From: JBKHXU01 sp046565865
GTDB taxonomy: Bacteria > Pseudomonadota > Gammaproteobacteria > Acidiferrobacterales > Sulfurifustaceae
Direction of reading: 5' to 3'
NCBI GenBank assembly: GCA_046565865.1
Contig: JBKHXU010000025.1
Span: 1 to 55,418, forward strand
Length of the DNA stretch: 55,418 nucleotides
A model generated the notes under the pieces. That model ran no database searches. It saw only the letters and a list, made by a program, of their open reading frames with translations, and was not told the DNA's origin. This document shows positions 1 to 8,402 of this stretch, in pieces (the stretch's first letter is position 1; every line of letters starts with the position of its first letter). The translations under genes and the position numbers were made by a program.

Positions 1-39
1 GGCGGCACGTTAACGCTATATGTCATGAGGATAAAACCA

Positions 40-684
40 ATGAAACACATCGCAGCACTGATCGCCGCCGGTTCGTTCGCGGTGGCTTCGTCGGCGTTCG
101 CCGGTGAATACGAAATTACCGTAACGAATCTCACGCGCGGGCAATCGTTTACGCCGATCCTGGTGGCGACGCATAAACCCGGTGTCACGCTGTTTTCCGA
201 AGGCCAGCCGGCCAGTCCGGAGCTCGCCGCGATGGCAGAAGGTGGTGATACCGGTCCGCTCACGGGTCTGCTGCAGGCGAACTCCAGGGTGTATAACGTA
301 ACGACCATCCCGGGGCGACTCGCCCCCGGCGCATCGGTAACCGTGCGTGTCGATATGGACGACGACTACAACCGTCTCACCTTGGGCGCGATGTTGATTC
401 CGACCAACGATGGTTTCTTCGCGTTCGAAGAGGTCCGCGGTCCCGGTCGACGAAATATGGTTTCGTACGAATCGCCGGCCTACGACGCGGGCAGCGAGCC
501 CAACGATGAGCAGTGTGTCAACATACCGGGCCCGGTCTGCGGCGGTGCAGGCGGTTCACCGGATACCGGCGGCGAAGGCTACGTGCACATCCACGCCGGC
601 ATCCACGGCATCGGCGATCTCGTCGCCGCTGACCGTGACTGGCGCAATCCCGTGGCCAAGGTCGTTATCAAGCGCGTTGACTGA
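40..684 (+). CDS. Exported spondin-domain protein
   Basis: Secreted protein of the Spondin_N family; the function of bacterial members is not established. A signal peptide is visible (basic start, hydrophobic core, AFA-GEYE cleavage site near residue 22), followed by the family's ITVTNLTRGQSFTPIL opening, a central SVTVRVDMD strand and a C-terminal HIHAGIHGIGDL stretch. An upstream ATG at 25 is in frame, but the ATG at 40 has a GAGG Shine-Dalgarno about 9 bases before it and leaves a cleaner signal peptide, so it is preferred (214 aa). The gene stands alone and is followed by a clear terminator at 721. Confidence 0.85.
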   Translation: MKHIAALIAAGSFAVASSAFAGEYEITVTNLTRGQSFTPILVATHKPGVTLFSEGQPASPELAAMAEGGDTGPLTGLLQANSRVYNVTTIPGRLAPGASVTVRVDMDDDYNRLTLGAMLIPTNDGFFAFEEVRGPGRRNMVSYESPAYDAGSEPNDEQCVNIPGPVCGGAGGSPDTGGEGYVHIHAGIHGIGDLVAADRDWRNPVAKVVIKRVD

Positions 685-720
685 TATCGACGCATCCGCG
701 TCGCATGGTAAAAGTCTGAA

Positions 721-748
721 ACGGCAGGCTCGCCTGCCGTTTTCTTTT
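721..748 (+). terminator. Rho-independent terminator after the spondin gene
   Basis: An 8-bp perfect GC-rich stem (ACGGCAGG / CCTGCCGT) with a CTCG loop is followed directly by TTTCTTTT. It lies 37 bases after the stop codon of the upstream gene. Confidence 0.85.
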
Positions 749-787
749 GCACCCGGCCGGAATAACGCCGTGTTTTGACGGAGGCGG

Positions 788-848
788 GTAGTTGCCACTA
801 CAAGTGCGTTTATCATTCGGGAGCGCAAGCGCGCCGAATGATGCAAAC
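788..848. repeat. Palindromic repeat TCATTCG..CGAATGA, copy 1
   Basis: The element starts GTAGTTGC, runs through AGTGCGTTTATCATTCGG, and closes with CCGAATGATGCAAA. TCATTCGG and CCGAATGA form an inverted repeat around a GC-rich loop. A second copy at 5341-5410 shares about 27 of the first 32 bases and the same closing arm. This indicates a dispersed REP-like family rather than a one-off hairpin. Confidence 0.7.
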
Positions 849-935
849 TAGTGCGCCTTTTCGAGAATCGCCTCGCGAGTTCATCCTCAATACCCGTGAC
901 TATCGGCAATTTGCAAGAAGGCATTCGGCGTATAT

Positions 936-1205
936 ATGCACCACACGCCCGCTGCCGCCCTTGGCCGCGGGCAGACTGACGACATTGGTCTAAAGCGCAC
1001 GTCGCATTACGCCTGGCGCCGGACTCTAGCGAGCAGCGTGCTGCTGGTCAGGGCGACGTGCATTGTGGTGCTCGCTTTGGTTCCGGTTGCGAAGGCAGCA
1101 GCCGCGGGGGCGACGCTTGGTTCGGTTCGGACAGTGGCGGAGGTCTTTCCGATTCGAGCGGTTCGTCGTGACGGCCTGATAGGCGTTGCCGGTCCAATGC
1201 AGTAA
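936..1205 (+). CDS. Doubtful small ORF with a signal-like segment
   Basis: An 89-codon open frame fills most of the gap before the cupin gene. Its only protein-like property is a hydrophobic stretch near residues 32-55 (SSVLLV..VVLALVPVAKA) that resembles a signal peptide. No family is recognised, there is no good Shine-Dalgarno, and codon use is less GC3-biased than in neighbouring genes. It may be a small exported protein, a gene remnant or chance. The remaining intergenic sequence (849-935 and 1206-1241) shows nothing else. Confidence 0.2.
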   Translation: MHHTPAAALGRGQTDDIGLKRTSHYAWRRTLASSVLLVRATCIVVLALVPVAKAAAAGATLGSVRTVAEVFPIRAVRRDGLIGVAGPMQ

Positions 1206-1241
1206 CGTAGCACTTCGAACCAATCCCAGAGGCAACGCACA

Positions 1242-1712
1242 ATGAAATACCGATTCGCGATCTTTCAGGTGTTAGGCGTAGTGGTGGCGTCTGGTCTGCT
1301 GCTGGCGGCGGCGGCCGTATCGGCGCAGGAACAGCCGCTTACGCGCACCGCAAAGGATCCGTCACTTAAATGGAGCTCGTGTCCCGAGTTCATGCCGAAG
1401 GGTTGCCAGATCGCCGTGCTGCATGGGGATCCATCGAAAGAGAACGCCGACATCCTATTCAAGGTGCCGGCCAACGCCACGATTCCCCGCCACTGGCATA
1501 CATCGGCCGAGCGCATCGTGTCGCTGGCCGGTGAACTGCAAGTGACCTACGACGGCCAGAAGCCCACGACGCTAAAGCCTGGCACGTACGCCTACGGCCC
1601 CGCCAAGCTGCCGCATAGCGCCAAGTGTTCCAAGGCGGGCGAGTGCATTCTTTTTATCGCGTTCGAAACGCCCGTGGACGCAGTGGCAAACGGAGATACG
1701 CCGAAGAAGTGA
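1242..1712 (+). CDS. Periplasmic cupin-domain protein
   Basis: Small secreted single-cupin protein. A signal peptide covers about residues 1-29 (AAAVSAQEQ cleavage). The cupin core carries a metal-ligand-type motif IPRHWHTSAERI near residues 82-93 and a second half with PGTYAYGPAKLPH. Three cysteines (CPEF, GCQI and a C-terminal pair KCSKAGEC) could form disulfides in the periplasm. The family includes anti-sigma and dioxygenase-like proteins, so the reaction is not predictable. AGAGG about 10 bases upstream supports the start. It stands alone; the 217-base gap that follows shows no gene or clear signal. Confidence 0.8.
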   Translation: MKYRFAIFQVLGVVVASGLLLAAAAVSAQEQPLTRTAKDPSLKWSSCPEFMPKGCQIAVLHGDPSKENADILFKVPANATIPRHWHTSAERIVSLAGELQVTYDGQKPTTLKPGTYAYGPAKLPHSAKCSKAGECILFIAFETPVDAVANGDTPKK

Positions 1713-1929
1713 AGCGAGTCCGCGACACCGTTGACCTTGTGCACGTCGCGGGCATTGCCGAAAGCGGCATTTCGCTGCTGCAGCGAATCGCGAACGTGAA
1801 ACGGGATCGTGTGAATTGCGAACTCGTAACGTCGCAGTTGCGTGACGACCGTCCTTGCGAGGCGCGGAAACAGTTTGGTATGTTGGCGCGTTTCGTCCGT
1901 AAGGGCGATCGTGCAACAAGGAGATAACC

Positions 1930-2550
1930 ATGTCCCGAGCGCGGGAGGTCAGTCTCGCCGGCAAGGCCATACACCCCAATCAGCACGTCTGCGCATTTTT
2001 CAGCAGTAAGGAAGAAGAGTACCGCGTGCTGATGCCCTTCATTAAGGAGGGGTTTGAGCGCGGGGAGCGCGCGTTTCACGTCGTGGATCCGGATCATCGC
2101 GCCACGCATCTTAAGCGTCTCGGCGATGCCGGCATCCCGGTGGAGGAGGCCGAGCGCCGCGGTCAGCTCGAGGTGCTTCGCTGGCAGGAGGCATATCTAC
2201 GCGACGGGCATTTCGAGCAGGAGCGCATGATCGCGCTCATTCAGGAGGTGCTGCGCCGAGGCAAGTCGGAGGGTTTTCCGTTAACGCGCCTCGTGGCCAA
2301 CATGGAATGGGCGCTTGAAGATCGGCCCGGTGTGGACGACATCGTGGAGTACGAGAGCCGGCTCAACTACGTGTTGCCGCAGTATGACGACGTGGTGGTA
2401 TGCACCTACGACCTCGCCAAGTTCGACGCCACGGTGGTTATGGATATCATGCGCACGCATCCGATGGTCATCATCGGCGGCATCCTGCAGGAGAATCCGT
2501 TCTACGCGCCACCCGATGAGTTTATCAAGGAGCTGCACGAGCGCCAGTGA
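1930..2550 (+). CDS. MEDS-domain sensory protein
   Basis: Cytoplasmic protein made almost entirely of a MEDS domain (methanogen/methylotroph DcmR sensory domain). Characteristic stretches are HVCAFFSSKEEEYRVLMPFIKEGFERGERAFHVV (shown in part), a central MIALIQEVLRRG helix, WALEDRPGVDDIVEYESRLN, and a C-terminal VVVCTYDLAKF. MEDS domains are usually found on DcmR-type regulators or histidine kinases and are thought to bind small hydrocarbon-derived ligands. A strong AAGGAG precedes ATG 1930 at correct spacing. The stop overlaps the start of the downstream hybrid kinase (GTGA), so the two are translationally coupled and probably form one signalling unit. Confidence 0.88.
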   Translation: MSRAREVSLAGKAIHPNQHVCAFFSSKEEEYRVLMPFIKEGFERGERAFHVVDPDHRATHLKRLGDAGIPVEEAERRGQLEVLRWQEAYLRDGHFEQERMIALIQEVLRRGKSEGFPLTRLVANMEWALEDRPGVDDIVEYESRLNYVLPQYDDVVVCTYDLAKFDATVVMDIMRTHPMVIIGGILQENPFYAPPDEFIKELHERQ

Positions 2551-4736
2551 ACGCGCTCGATAACGCGCAAGCGGCTGCCGCTGCGCCCGAGCTGGAAGCG
2601 GAGGCCGTGGTGCTGCGACGCTGCTTGCGCGATCTGGTCGCGTTGTCGACGTTGCCGGCGGCGTGGATGCATTCGGCGCCGCTCGGAATCGTTGAGAGCC
2701 TTGCCGAAGTCGTATTGCGCATTCTCAAGCTCGATCTTGCCTACGTGCGAGTGCCACAAATCGGCGGGGCGAAGCTTGAGGCGGGCTGTACGCGACGCAG
2801 CGCCACGCGGCGCGGTGGTGGTGTAGAGCTGGGGCGCAGGCTCGAGGCGGAGCTTGGCTTCGACGGCTTTGATCTGCCGCGCACAATCGTCGATCCCGAT
2901 GATGGGGTTCCGCTTCGCGTGGGCCTAGCGGCGGTTGGGCATGATCGCGTCTGCGGGTGGCTGGTGGCGGCATCGCGCCGTCCCAGTTTTCCGACCGGCG
3001 ACGAACAGCTACTGCTCAATGTCGCCGCCAACCAGCTGGCAATGGTGCTGCAGCGCAGGTCCGCCGAGGATCTGTTGCGCGAAGAGGCGGAAACACTCGA
3101 AACGTTAAACCGCATCGGCGTAACACTCGCCGCTGAGTTCAGCCTCGAGCGCGTCGTGCAGCAGGTGACCGATGCCGCGACGCAGCTATCGGGCGCGCAG
3201 TTCGGCGCGTTTTTCTATAACGTCAAAAACGAGAACGGCGAGTCCTATCAGCTCTATACGTTGTCGGGGGCGGCGCGCGAGTCGTTTGCCAAGTTTCCGA
3301 TGCCACGCAACACCGCCGTGTTCGCGCCCACCTTTGCGGGCACCGCCATCGTGCGCTCCGATGACATCCGCAAAGACCCACGCTACGGCAACAACCGCCC
3401 GCACCACGGGCCGCCCGAGGGCCACTTGCCCGTGGTGAGTTATCTCGCTGTCCCCGTGGTGTCGCGCTCCAAGGAAGTAATCGGCGGTCTGTTCTTCGGC
3501 CATTCACAGCCGGGCATGTTCACGGAGCGAGAGGAGCGTCTGGTCGCCGGTATCGCGGCGCAGGCGGCGATCGCCATCGATAACGCGCGCCTCTACGAGC
3601 GCCTGCGCGACAGCGCGGAGCGTCTTGCCGAATCCGATCGGCGCAAGGACGAATTCCTGGCCACGCTCGCGCATGAGCTGCGCAACCCGCTGGCGCCGAT
3701 GCGCAACGCACTCAAGCTTATGCAGCTCGCGCCCGGCCGTCCCGAGGTCGGTGCCCAGGCCGAGGCGTTGATCGGGCGTCAACTGGACCATCTCCTGCGG
3801 CTGGTGGACGATCTGCTGGACCTGAGTCGCATCAGTCTCGGCAAAATCGAGCTGCACCGCGCCCGCGTCGATCTCGCCGAAGTAATGCAAAGCGCGATCG
3901 AGACCGCGCAGCCGCATATCGAGCAGTCGGGTCATACGCTCGATGTTTCCTTACCGACAGGCTCAGTCGTGGTCGAAGGTGACGCGATGCGCCTGGCTCA
4001 AGTGTTCGCCAATCTGCTCAACAATGCCTCCAAATACACCGCGCGCGGCGGCCGGCTCGCGCTCGTCGCGGAGCGGTATGGCAACGAAGTCGAAGTAGTG
4101 GTGCGCGACAATGGCATCGGTATCCCGTCGGAGATGCTGCCGCGCGTGTTCGATATGTTTACCCAAGCGGACTCCTCGCTCGAAAAGTCGCATGGAGGGC
4201 TTGGTATCGGTCTTACGATCGTCAAGCGTCTGGTCGAGCTACATGGTGGTAACGTCGAGGCGCGCAGCGAGGGTCGCGGCTGTGGCAGCGAGTTCATCGT
4301 GCGCCTGCCGCTTGCCGATTCGGTGTCTCCGGTACAGCCGGCATCAATCCCGGACGGCGCCTCCGCCGTCGCGGGGTCGCGTCGTGTGCTGGTAGTCGAC
4401 GACAACACCGATGCCGCCACGAGTCTGGCGGTTATATTGGAGATGCTCGGTCACGAGGTGAGTGTCGCCGCCGATGGCCCGAGCGCGCTCGCCGTGGCGG
4501 AGTCGTTCGCTCCCGATCTCGTCCTGCTCGACATCGGGTTGCCGGGAATGAACGGTTTCGATGTGTGCCAGCGCATGCGCGCGCAGCCTTGGGGCCGCGG
4601 TGCGATGTTCGTGGCGCTCTCCGGCTGGGGTCAGAACGAGCATAAGCAGCGGGCACGCGCCGCGGGCTTCGACCACTACTTCATCAAGCCGATCGATCCG
4701 GACGAGCTGCAACGGTTGCTCCGGACGATGCGTTGA
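2547..4736 (+). CDS. Hybrid sensor histidine kinase (GAF-HK-REC)
   Basis: Soluble hybrid kinase of 729 aa with no membrane segment. Order: an N-terminal GAF-like region (about 25-170), a GAF domain (about 190-350), a coiled linker, HisKA with the phospho-accepting His376 in LATLAHELRNP, HATPase with the N box (LLNNASKY, about 490) and G boxes (DNGIGIP at 521; GGLGIGLTIV at about 550), and a C-terminal receiver with phospho-Asp662 (LLDIGLPG) and Lys714. No DNA-binding output domain is present, so the phosphate presumably passes to a separate Hpt protein or regulator. The GTG start overlaps the MEDS gene stop; MEDS is the likely input partner. Confidence 0.92.
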   Translation: MNALDNAQAAAAAPELEAEAVVLRRCLRDLVALSTLPAAWMHSAPLGIVESLAEVVLRILKLDLAYVRVPQIGGAKLEAGCTRRSATRRGGGVELGRRLEAELGFDGFDLPRTIVDPDDGVPLRVGLAAVGHDRVCGWLVAASRRPSFPTGDEQLLLNVAANQLAMVLQRRSAEDLLREEAETLETLNRIGVTLAAEFSLERVVQQVTDAATQLSGAQFGAFFYNVKNENGESYQLYTLSGAARESFAKFPMPRNTAVFAPTFAGTAIVRSDDIRKDPRYGNNRPHHGPPEGHLPVVSYLAVPVVSRSKEVIGGLFFGHSQPGMFTEREERLVAGIAAQAAIAIDNARLYERLRDSAERLAESDRRKDEFLATLAHELRNPLAPMRNALKLMQLAPGRPEVGAQAEALIGRQLDHLLRLVDDLLDLSRISLGKIELHRARVDLAEVMQSAIETAQPHIEQSGHTLDVSLPTGSVVVEGDAMRLAQVFANLLNNASKYTARGGRLALVAERYGNEVEVVVRDNGIGIPSEMLPRVFDMFTQADSSLEKSHGGLGIGLTIVKRLVELHGGNVEARSEGRGCGSEFIVRLPLADSVSPVQPASIPDGASAVAGSRRVLVVDDNTDAATSLAVILEMLGHEVSVAADGPSALAVAESFAPDLVLLDIGLPGMNGFDVCQRMRAQPWGRGAMFVALSGWGQNEHKQRARAAGFDHYFIKPIDPDELQRLLRTMR

Positions 4737-4860
4737 TACGGTCTAAACCGTGACGAGCCAGCGCAGTCGCGAAGAGATGGACCGCGGCGGCGTCGCGCTG
4801 CCTCGGACGATCGGGTGGCCGTGAGCCAAGGAACTAGGTCGTTCGTACAATTATAGAAAG

Positions 4861-5403
4861 ATGCCGACGATTCTCTCCCATCCCGCTGTTCCGTTAGCGA
4901 TCGGCATTGCAGCCGGTTCCCGGATTGTCCCCGCGCGCCTGCTATTCGCCGGCATGATTGCTTCGGTTCTTCCCGACCTTGATGTTGTGGCGTTTCGTCT
5001 AGGTATTGGCTACTCGCACGAGTGGGGGCATAGAGGTGCGTCGCATTCGTTGGTTTTCGCTCTTTTGCTCGCTGTGATGGCGCTTGTCGTCGCGCCACGT
5101 TTGCGTATCCGGCCTTGCGTTGCTTTCTCGTTCGTTTTTGCCGCCGCGATTTCGCACGGATTGCTCGATATGCTCACGACCGGCGGGCTCGGTGTGGCGC
5201 TGCTGTGGCCGTTCACGGATGCGCGATTCTTTTTTCCGATACAAGTCATTGAGGTTTCGCCGCTAAGCCTGCGGCGTTTCTTTGGTCAGCCCGGCGTTGC
5301 GGCGCTCACATCTGAGCTGATTTGGATTTGGGCGCCGGCGGTAGTTGCGACTGCCAGTGCGTATGTCATTCGTTACGCTATGGAGACTAGGTGTGGCGAA
5401 TGA
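4861..5403 (+). CDS. YdjM-type membrane-bound metal-dependent hydrolase
   Basis: Inner-membrane protein of the YdjM/DUF457 family, annotated as metal-dependent hydrolases with unknown substrate. The family signatures are present: SHPAVPLAIG at the N-terminus, LPDLDVVAF near 37-45, HRGASHSLVFALLL near 57-70 and SHGLLDMLTTGG near 98-109. Several hydrophobic segments alternate with these His/Asp motifs. The last 20 codons lie inside a repeat element (copy 2 of the TCATTCG family), so the C-terminus may have been reshaped by repeat insertion. There is no clear Shine-Dalgarno. It is not visibly linked to the neighbouring genes. Confidence 0.82.
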   Translation: MPTILSHPAVPLAIGIAAGSRIVPARLLFAGMIASVLPDLDVVAFRLGIGYSHEWGHRGASHSLVFALLLAVMALVVAPRLRIRPCVAFSFVFAAAISHGLLDMLTTGGLGVALLWPFTDARFFFPIQVIEVSPLSLRRFFGQPGVAALTSELIWIWAPAVVATASAYVIRYAMETRCGE

Positions 5404-5410
5404 TGCAAAT
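5341..5410. repeat. Palindromic repeat TCATTCG..CGAATGA, copy 2
   Basis: Second copy of the element at 788-848. GTAGTTGC, AGTGCGT, TCATTCG and the closing CGAATGATGCAAA are conserved, while the central loop is longer and unrelated. It supplies the final codons and the stop of the YdjM-type gene. Confidence 0.7.
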
Positions 5411-5508
5411 CAAACCGAACGTGCTCAACTGCTACCGACGATAAGCTGCGCCTTCGTGATGAGCCATAGAAAAGCTTTTCAGCGTGCTGTACGGCGATGT
5501 TTAGTGGC

Positions 5509-6057
5509 ATGAGAGTGGACCTTCGTTTCAGTGGACCCATCCTGCTCTTGCCGGGATACCTGAATTCAGGGCCGGCGCACTGGCAGAGCGTGTGGGAAAG
5601 AACCAGCGCCGCGTTCGTGCGCGTATCGCAGCGCGACTGGGAGCGTCCGGTGTGTGCGGAATGGGTCGCGGTTCTCGACGATGCGGTGGCGCGCCATGGT
5701 GCCGGTGCGGTGCTGGTAGCGCATAGCCTCGGTTGTCTCTTGGTCGCACATTGGGCGGCGGTCACGGCGCGCACGGTCAAGGGGGCGCTGTTGGTAGCGC
5801 CGCCAGATCCGCGGAATCCGAACTTCCCCAAAGTCGCGTTGGGTTTTACGCCGGTGCCCGATCGGCCGTTTGGATTTCCCAGCACTTTAGTGGCGAGTGA
5901 GAATGATCCGTACGCCGACCTTGAATATACTGAACGTTGCGCCGCTTCCTGGGGCAGTCGTTTTATCAACGCCGGGCGACTCGGTCACATCAACGCTGAC
6001 AGCGGTCTGGGAGCGTGGCGCGAGGGCATGGCGCTGTTGCAACAGCTCACCGCGTGA
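5509..6057 (+). CDS. RBBP9/YdeN-type serine hydrolase
   Basis: Small cytoplasmic alpha/beta hydrolase of the RBBP9/YdeN family, about 182 aa as usual for the family. It opens with the typical ILLLPGYLNSGPAHWQ, carries the nucleophile elbow VAHSLGC (Ser about residue 71), an acidic residue in ASENDPYA, and the catalytic His in GHINADSG near the C-terminus. The physiological substrate is not known for bacterial members. An in-frame ATG 12 bases upstream (5497) is equally possible; neither has a good Shine-Dalgarno. Confidence 0.88.
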   Translation: MRVDLRFSGPILLLPGYLNSGPAHWQSVWERTSAAFVRVSQRDWERPVCAEWVAVLDDAVARHGAGAVLVAHSLGCLLVAHWAAVTARTVKGALLVAPPDPRNPNFPKVALGFTPVPDRPFGFPSTLVASENDPYADLEYTERCAASWGSRFINAGRLGHINADSGLGAWREGMALLQQLTA

Positions 6058-6091
6058 GCACGGGCTGCCGTTTCGAAAGTAGTCTGTAGCG

Positions 6092-6111
6092 CTTCGTTTG
6101 TACGAAGTTTT
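6092..6111 (+). terminator. Weak candidate terminator
   Basis: A 6-bp stem CTTCGT / ACGAAG with loop TTGT is followed by TTTT, 34 bases after the hydrolase stop codon. The stem is short and only half GC, so termination efficiency is doubtful. Confidence 0.35.
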
Positions 6112-6230
6112 CCGGACGTCGTTTAGTGTGCCGCGCCGGGCAGGACGGTCGCTTCAAACCCGCCAGTCGTTGTCGATGCAGACACCGCGTGCATGCGTTT
6201 ATTCCCTCGCCGGAAATTTTTTCATCGGTC

Positions 6231-6236
6231 TATAAT
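6231..6236 (+). promoter_or_regulatory. Candidate -10 box for the flavoprotein gene
   Basis: A perfect TATAAT sits 50 bases before the start codon in an AT-rich patch (AAATTTTTTCATCGG upstream). No convincing -35 hexamer is at standard spacing, so this is only a partial promoter call. The rest of the 229-base gap holds nothing else I can identify apart from the weak hairpin at 6092. Confidence 0.35.
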
Positions 6237-6285
6237 CGCTGGCCGTTGATCCCTATGAACCCCCGTTGCCGCCCCTATCCGCACA

Positions 6286-7902
6286 ATGCTCCGGCTGACT
6301 GAAATTCGGCTTCGCCTGGACCATGCTCCGGCCGAGCTGATGGCCGCCATCGCGCGCACGCTTGGCGTTGCGGAAGCGGACATCGTTTCGCGTCGTGTCC
6401 GTCGCCGCGGTTACGATGCGCGCAAGCCGCGCGAGGTCGTGTTCGTTTATACCGTGGACGTGGAAGTCAGAGACGAAGCGGCGGTATTGCAGCGGCTGCG
6501 ACACAATCGCCATGTCGCCAAGGCCCCGGATGAGAACTATCGCTATCCGCTTCGCGCTTCGGGGGTCGGCGCGACAAGGCCGGTCGTCATCGGCACCGGG
6601 CCGTGCGGGATCTTCGCCGGACTGTCTTTGGCGCGCATGGGGTTGAAGCCGCTTATACTCGAACGCGGCAAGATCGTGCGCCAGCGCACCAAGGACGTTT
6701 GGGGATTCTGGCGCAAGCGGCGGTTCAATCCGTTGTCCAACGTGCAATTCGGCGAGGGCGGGGCGGGGACGTTTTCCGACGGCAAGCTGCACACCGGGAT
6801 TAAGGATCGCGGACACTACATCCGGAAGATATTGCAGGACTTCGTCGACTGCGGCGCGCCCGAAGAGATCATCTACATAAGCAAACCGCACATCGGCACG
6901 TTGCGGCTGGTGAAGGTCGTCGAAAATCTGCGGCATGAGATCGAAAAGGCGGGTGGCGAGATTCGATTCGACAGCCACGTAACCGATCTCGTCATTGAGG
7001 ACGGCGCCGTGCGGGGCGTGGTCTTGGCGAGCGGGGATCGGATCGCAGCCGATCACGTCGTCCTCGCGGTCGGCCACAGCGCGCGCGATACGTTCGAGAT
7101 GCTGCATCGACATGGCGTAGCGATCGAGCCCAAAGCGTTTTCCATCGGCTTTCGCATCGAGCACCCGCAGGCGTTGATCGACGCCTGTCGCCTGGGGCCT
7201 TATGCGGCGCATCCGGCGCTGGGTGCCGCGGATTACAAACTGGTGCACCACTGCGCCAACGGGCGTTCGGTGTACAGCTTCTGCATGTGCCCGGGCGGGC
7301 AGGTCGTCGCGGCGACGTCGGAGGAGGGGCTCGTCGTCACCAACGGCATGAGCCACTACTCTCGCAACGAGCGCAATGCCAACGCCGGCATCGTTGTCGG
7401 TATCACGCCACAAGATTTCGGCAGCGACCACCCGCTCGCCGGAATCGCGCTGCAACGGAAACTCGAACAGACCGCGTTTGAGTTGGGCGGCAAGAACTAC
7501 AACGCACCGGCGCAGCTCGTCGGCGATTTTCTCGCCGGCCGCATCTCGTCCAAGCTCGGTTCGGTGTCGCCGTCGTACACCCCGGGTGTGACACTCACCG
7601 ATTTGCGCCAAGCGCTGCCCGATTACGCCATCGGCGCCATCCGCGAGGCGATTCCCGCGTTCGATAAAACAATCAAAGGCTTCGCCCTGAAGGACGCCGT
7701 CCTCACCGCCGTCGAAACCCGAACCTCGTCGCCGATCCGCATTACCCGCAACGATAATTACGAGAGCGTGAACACCAAAGGCCTATACCCCGCGGGCGAG
7801 GGCGCGGGTTTCGCGGGCGGAATTATCTCGGCTGCGGTGGAAGGAATGAAGGTCGCAGAGGCCGTGGCGACCAACATTGTCTGCCGGGTGGAGGTGGCAT
7901 AA
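6286..7902 (+). CDS. FAD-dependent dehydrogenase, COG2509 family
   Basis: Cytoplasmic flavoprotein of 538 aa belonging to the uncharacterised COG2509 dehydrogenases. An N-terminal 90-residue domain (DIVSRRVRRRGYDARK, VVFVYTVDVE) precedes the dinucleotide-binding Rossmann motif VVIGTGPCGIFAGLSLA (about 100-116) with the acidic strand end LILERG. Family motifs follow: FGEGGAGTFSDGKLHTGIKD near 156-175 and the C-terminal FAD motif GLYPAGEGAGFAGGI near 503-517. The substrate is unknown, although distant relatives are geranylgeranyl-reductase-like. It appears to be a single-gene unit. Confidence 0.88.
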   Translation: MLRLTEIRLRLDHAPAELMAAIARTLGVAEADIVSRRVRRRGYDARKPREVVFVYTVDVEVRDEAAVLQRLRHNRHVAKAPDENYRYPLRASGVGATRPVVIGTGPCGIFAGLSLARMGLKPLILERGKIVRQRTKDVWGFWRKRRFNPLSNVQFGEGGAGTFSDGKLHTGIKDRGHYIRKILQDFVDCGAPEEIIYISKPHIGTLRLVKVVENLRHEIEKAGGEIRFDSHVTDLVIEDGAVRGVVLASGDRIAADHVVLAVGHSARDTFEMLHRHGVAIEPKAFSIGFRIEHPQALIDACRLGPYAAHPALGAADYKLVHHCANGRSVYSFCMCPGGQVVAATSEEGLVVTNGMSHYSRNERNANAGIVVGITPQDFGSDHPLAGIALQRKLEQTAFELGGKNYNAPAQLVGDFLAGRISSKLGSVSPSYTPGVTLTDLRQALPDYAIGAIREAIPAFDKTIKGFALKDAVLTAVETRTSSPIRITRNDNYESVNTKGLYPAGEGAGFAGGIISAAVEGMKVAEAVATNIVCRVEVA

Positions 7903-8001
7903 CGTGCGCGCGCCTGGGTCAAAAGGCCGATCGTGGCAGAATCTGGAAACCCGTCGGGGTTCTGCCATGCTTAGCGATAACTGTCACGCGGGAGGTAAGA
8001 A

Positions 8002-8379
8002 ATGAGTGCGAACTCGATCAATGTGGTTCGGATTGGATTGGCGGTGGTAGTCGCGGGTGGCATTTTGAGTGGTTGCTCGATTCTCAATACCGCCAGCGAA
8101 GGCATCGGTAGTGTTACCGACACCATCAGCAGCACGACGTCCGACGAAAGATCGGCGGCGTTCGTCGACAAGCGCTTCGCGGCGATACGCGCGCAGGCGG
8201 CGCGCGGCGAGGGCGAGGATCTGGATTCGCTCGCCACGTTGCGCGGCGAAACCGACCGTGCGGCGTTCGCCCGTTTTATGAAGGAGCGCTATGGCGATCT
8301 CTTCACCGGACTTGAGCGGCCGCGCGAACTCCTGGTGCGGCTGGATCGCTTCCGCGGTCGTAACATGCAGGGTACCTAG
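8002..8379 (+). CDS. Putative lipoprotein of unknown function
   Basis: 125-aa protein with a lipoprotein signal: a short N-terminus, hydrophobic LAVVVAGGILSGC, and lipobox Leu-Ser-Gly-Cys with Cys25 as the lipidation site. The mature part is charged and helical (DERSAAFVDKRFAAIRAQAARG), with no recognised domain. A strong GGGAGGT lies 8-9 bases before the ATG. It is 23 bases from the DUF411 gene and likely cotranscribed with it, which hints at an envelope role. An imperfect hairpin (GGCAG..CTGCC, 7935-7966) lies upstream. Confidence 0.75.
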   Translation: MSANSINVVRIGLAVVVAGGILSGCSILNTASEGIGSVTDTISSTTSDERSAAFVDKRFAAIRAQAARGEGEDLDSLATLRGETDRAAFARFMKERYGDLFTGLERPRELLVRLDRFRGRNMQGT

Positions 8380-8402
8380 TAGTCACACAAAAGGATGCCG
8401 TA

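Noticed and set aside
6253..7611. 452-codon open frame antisense to the COG2509 flavoprotein
   Set aside because: Shadow of a well-supported gene, with no domain, no signal and no ribosome binding site.
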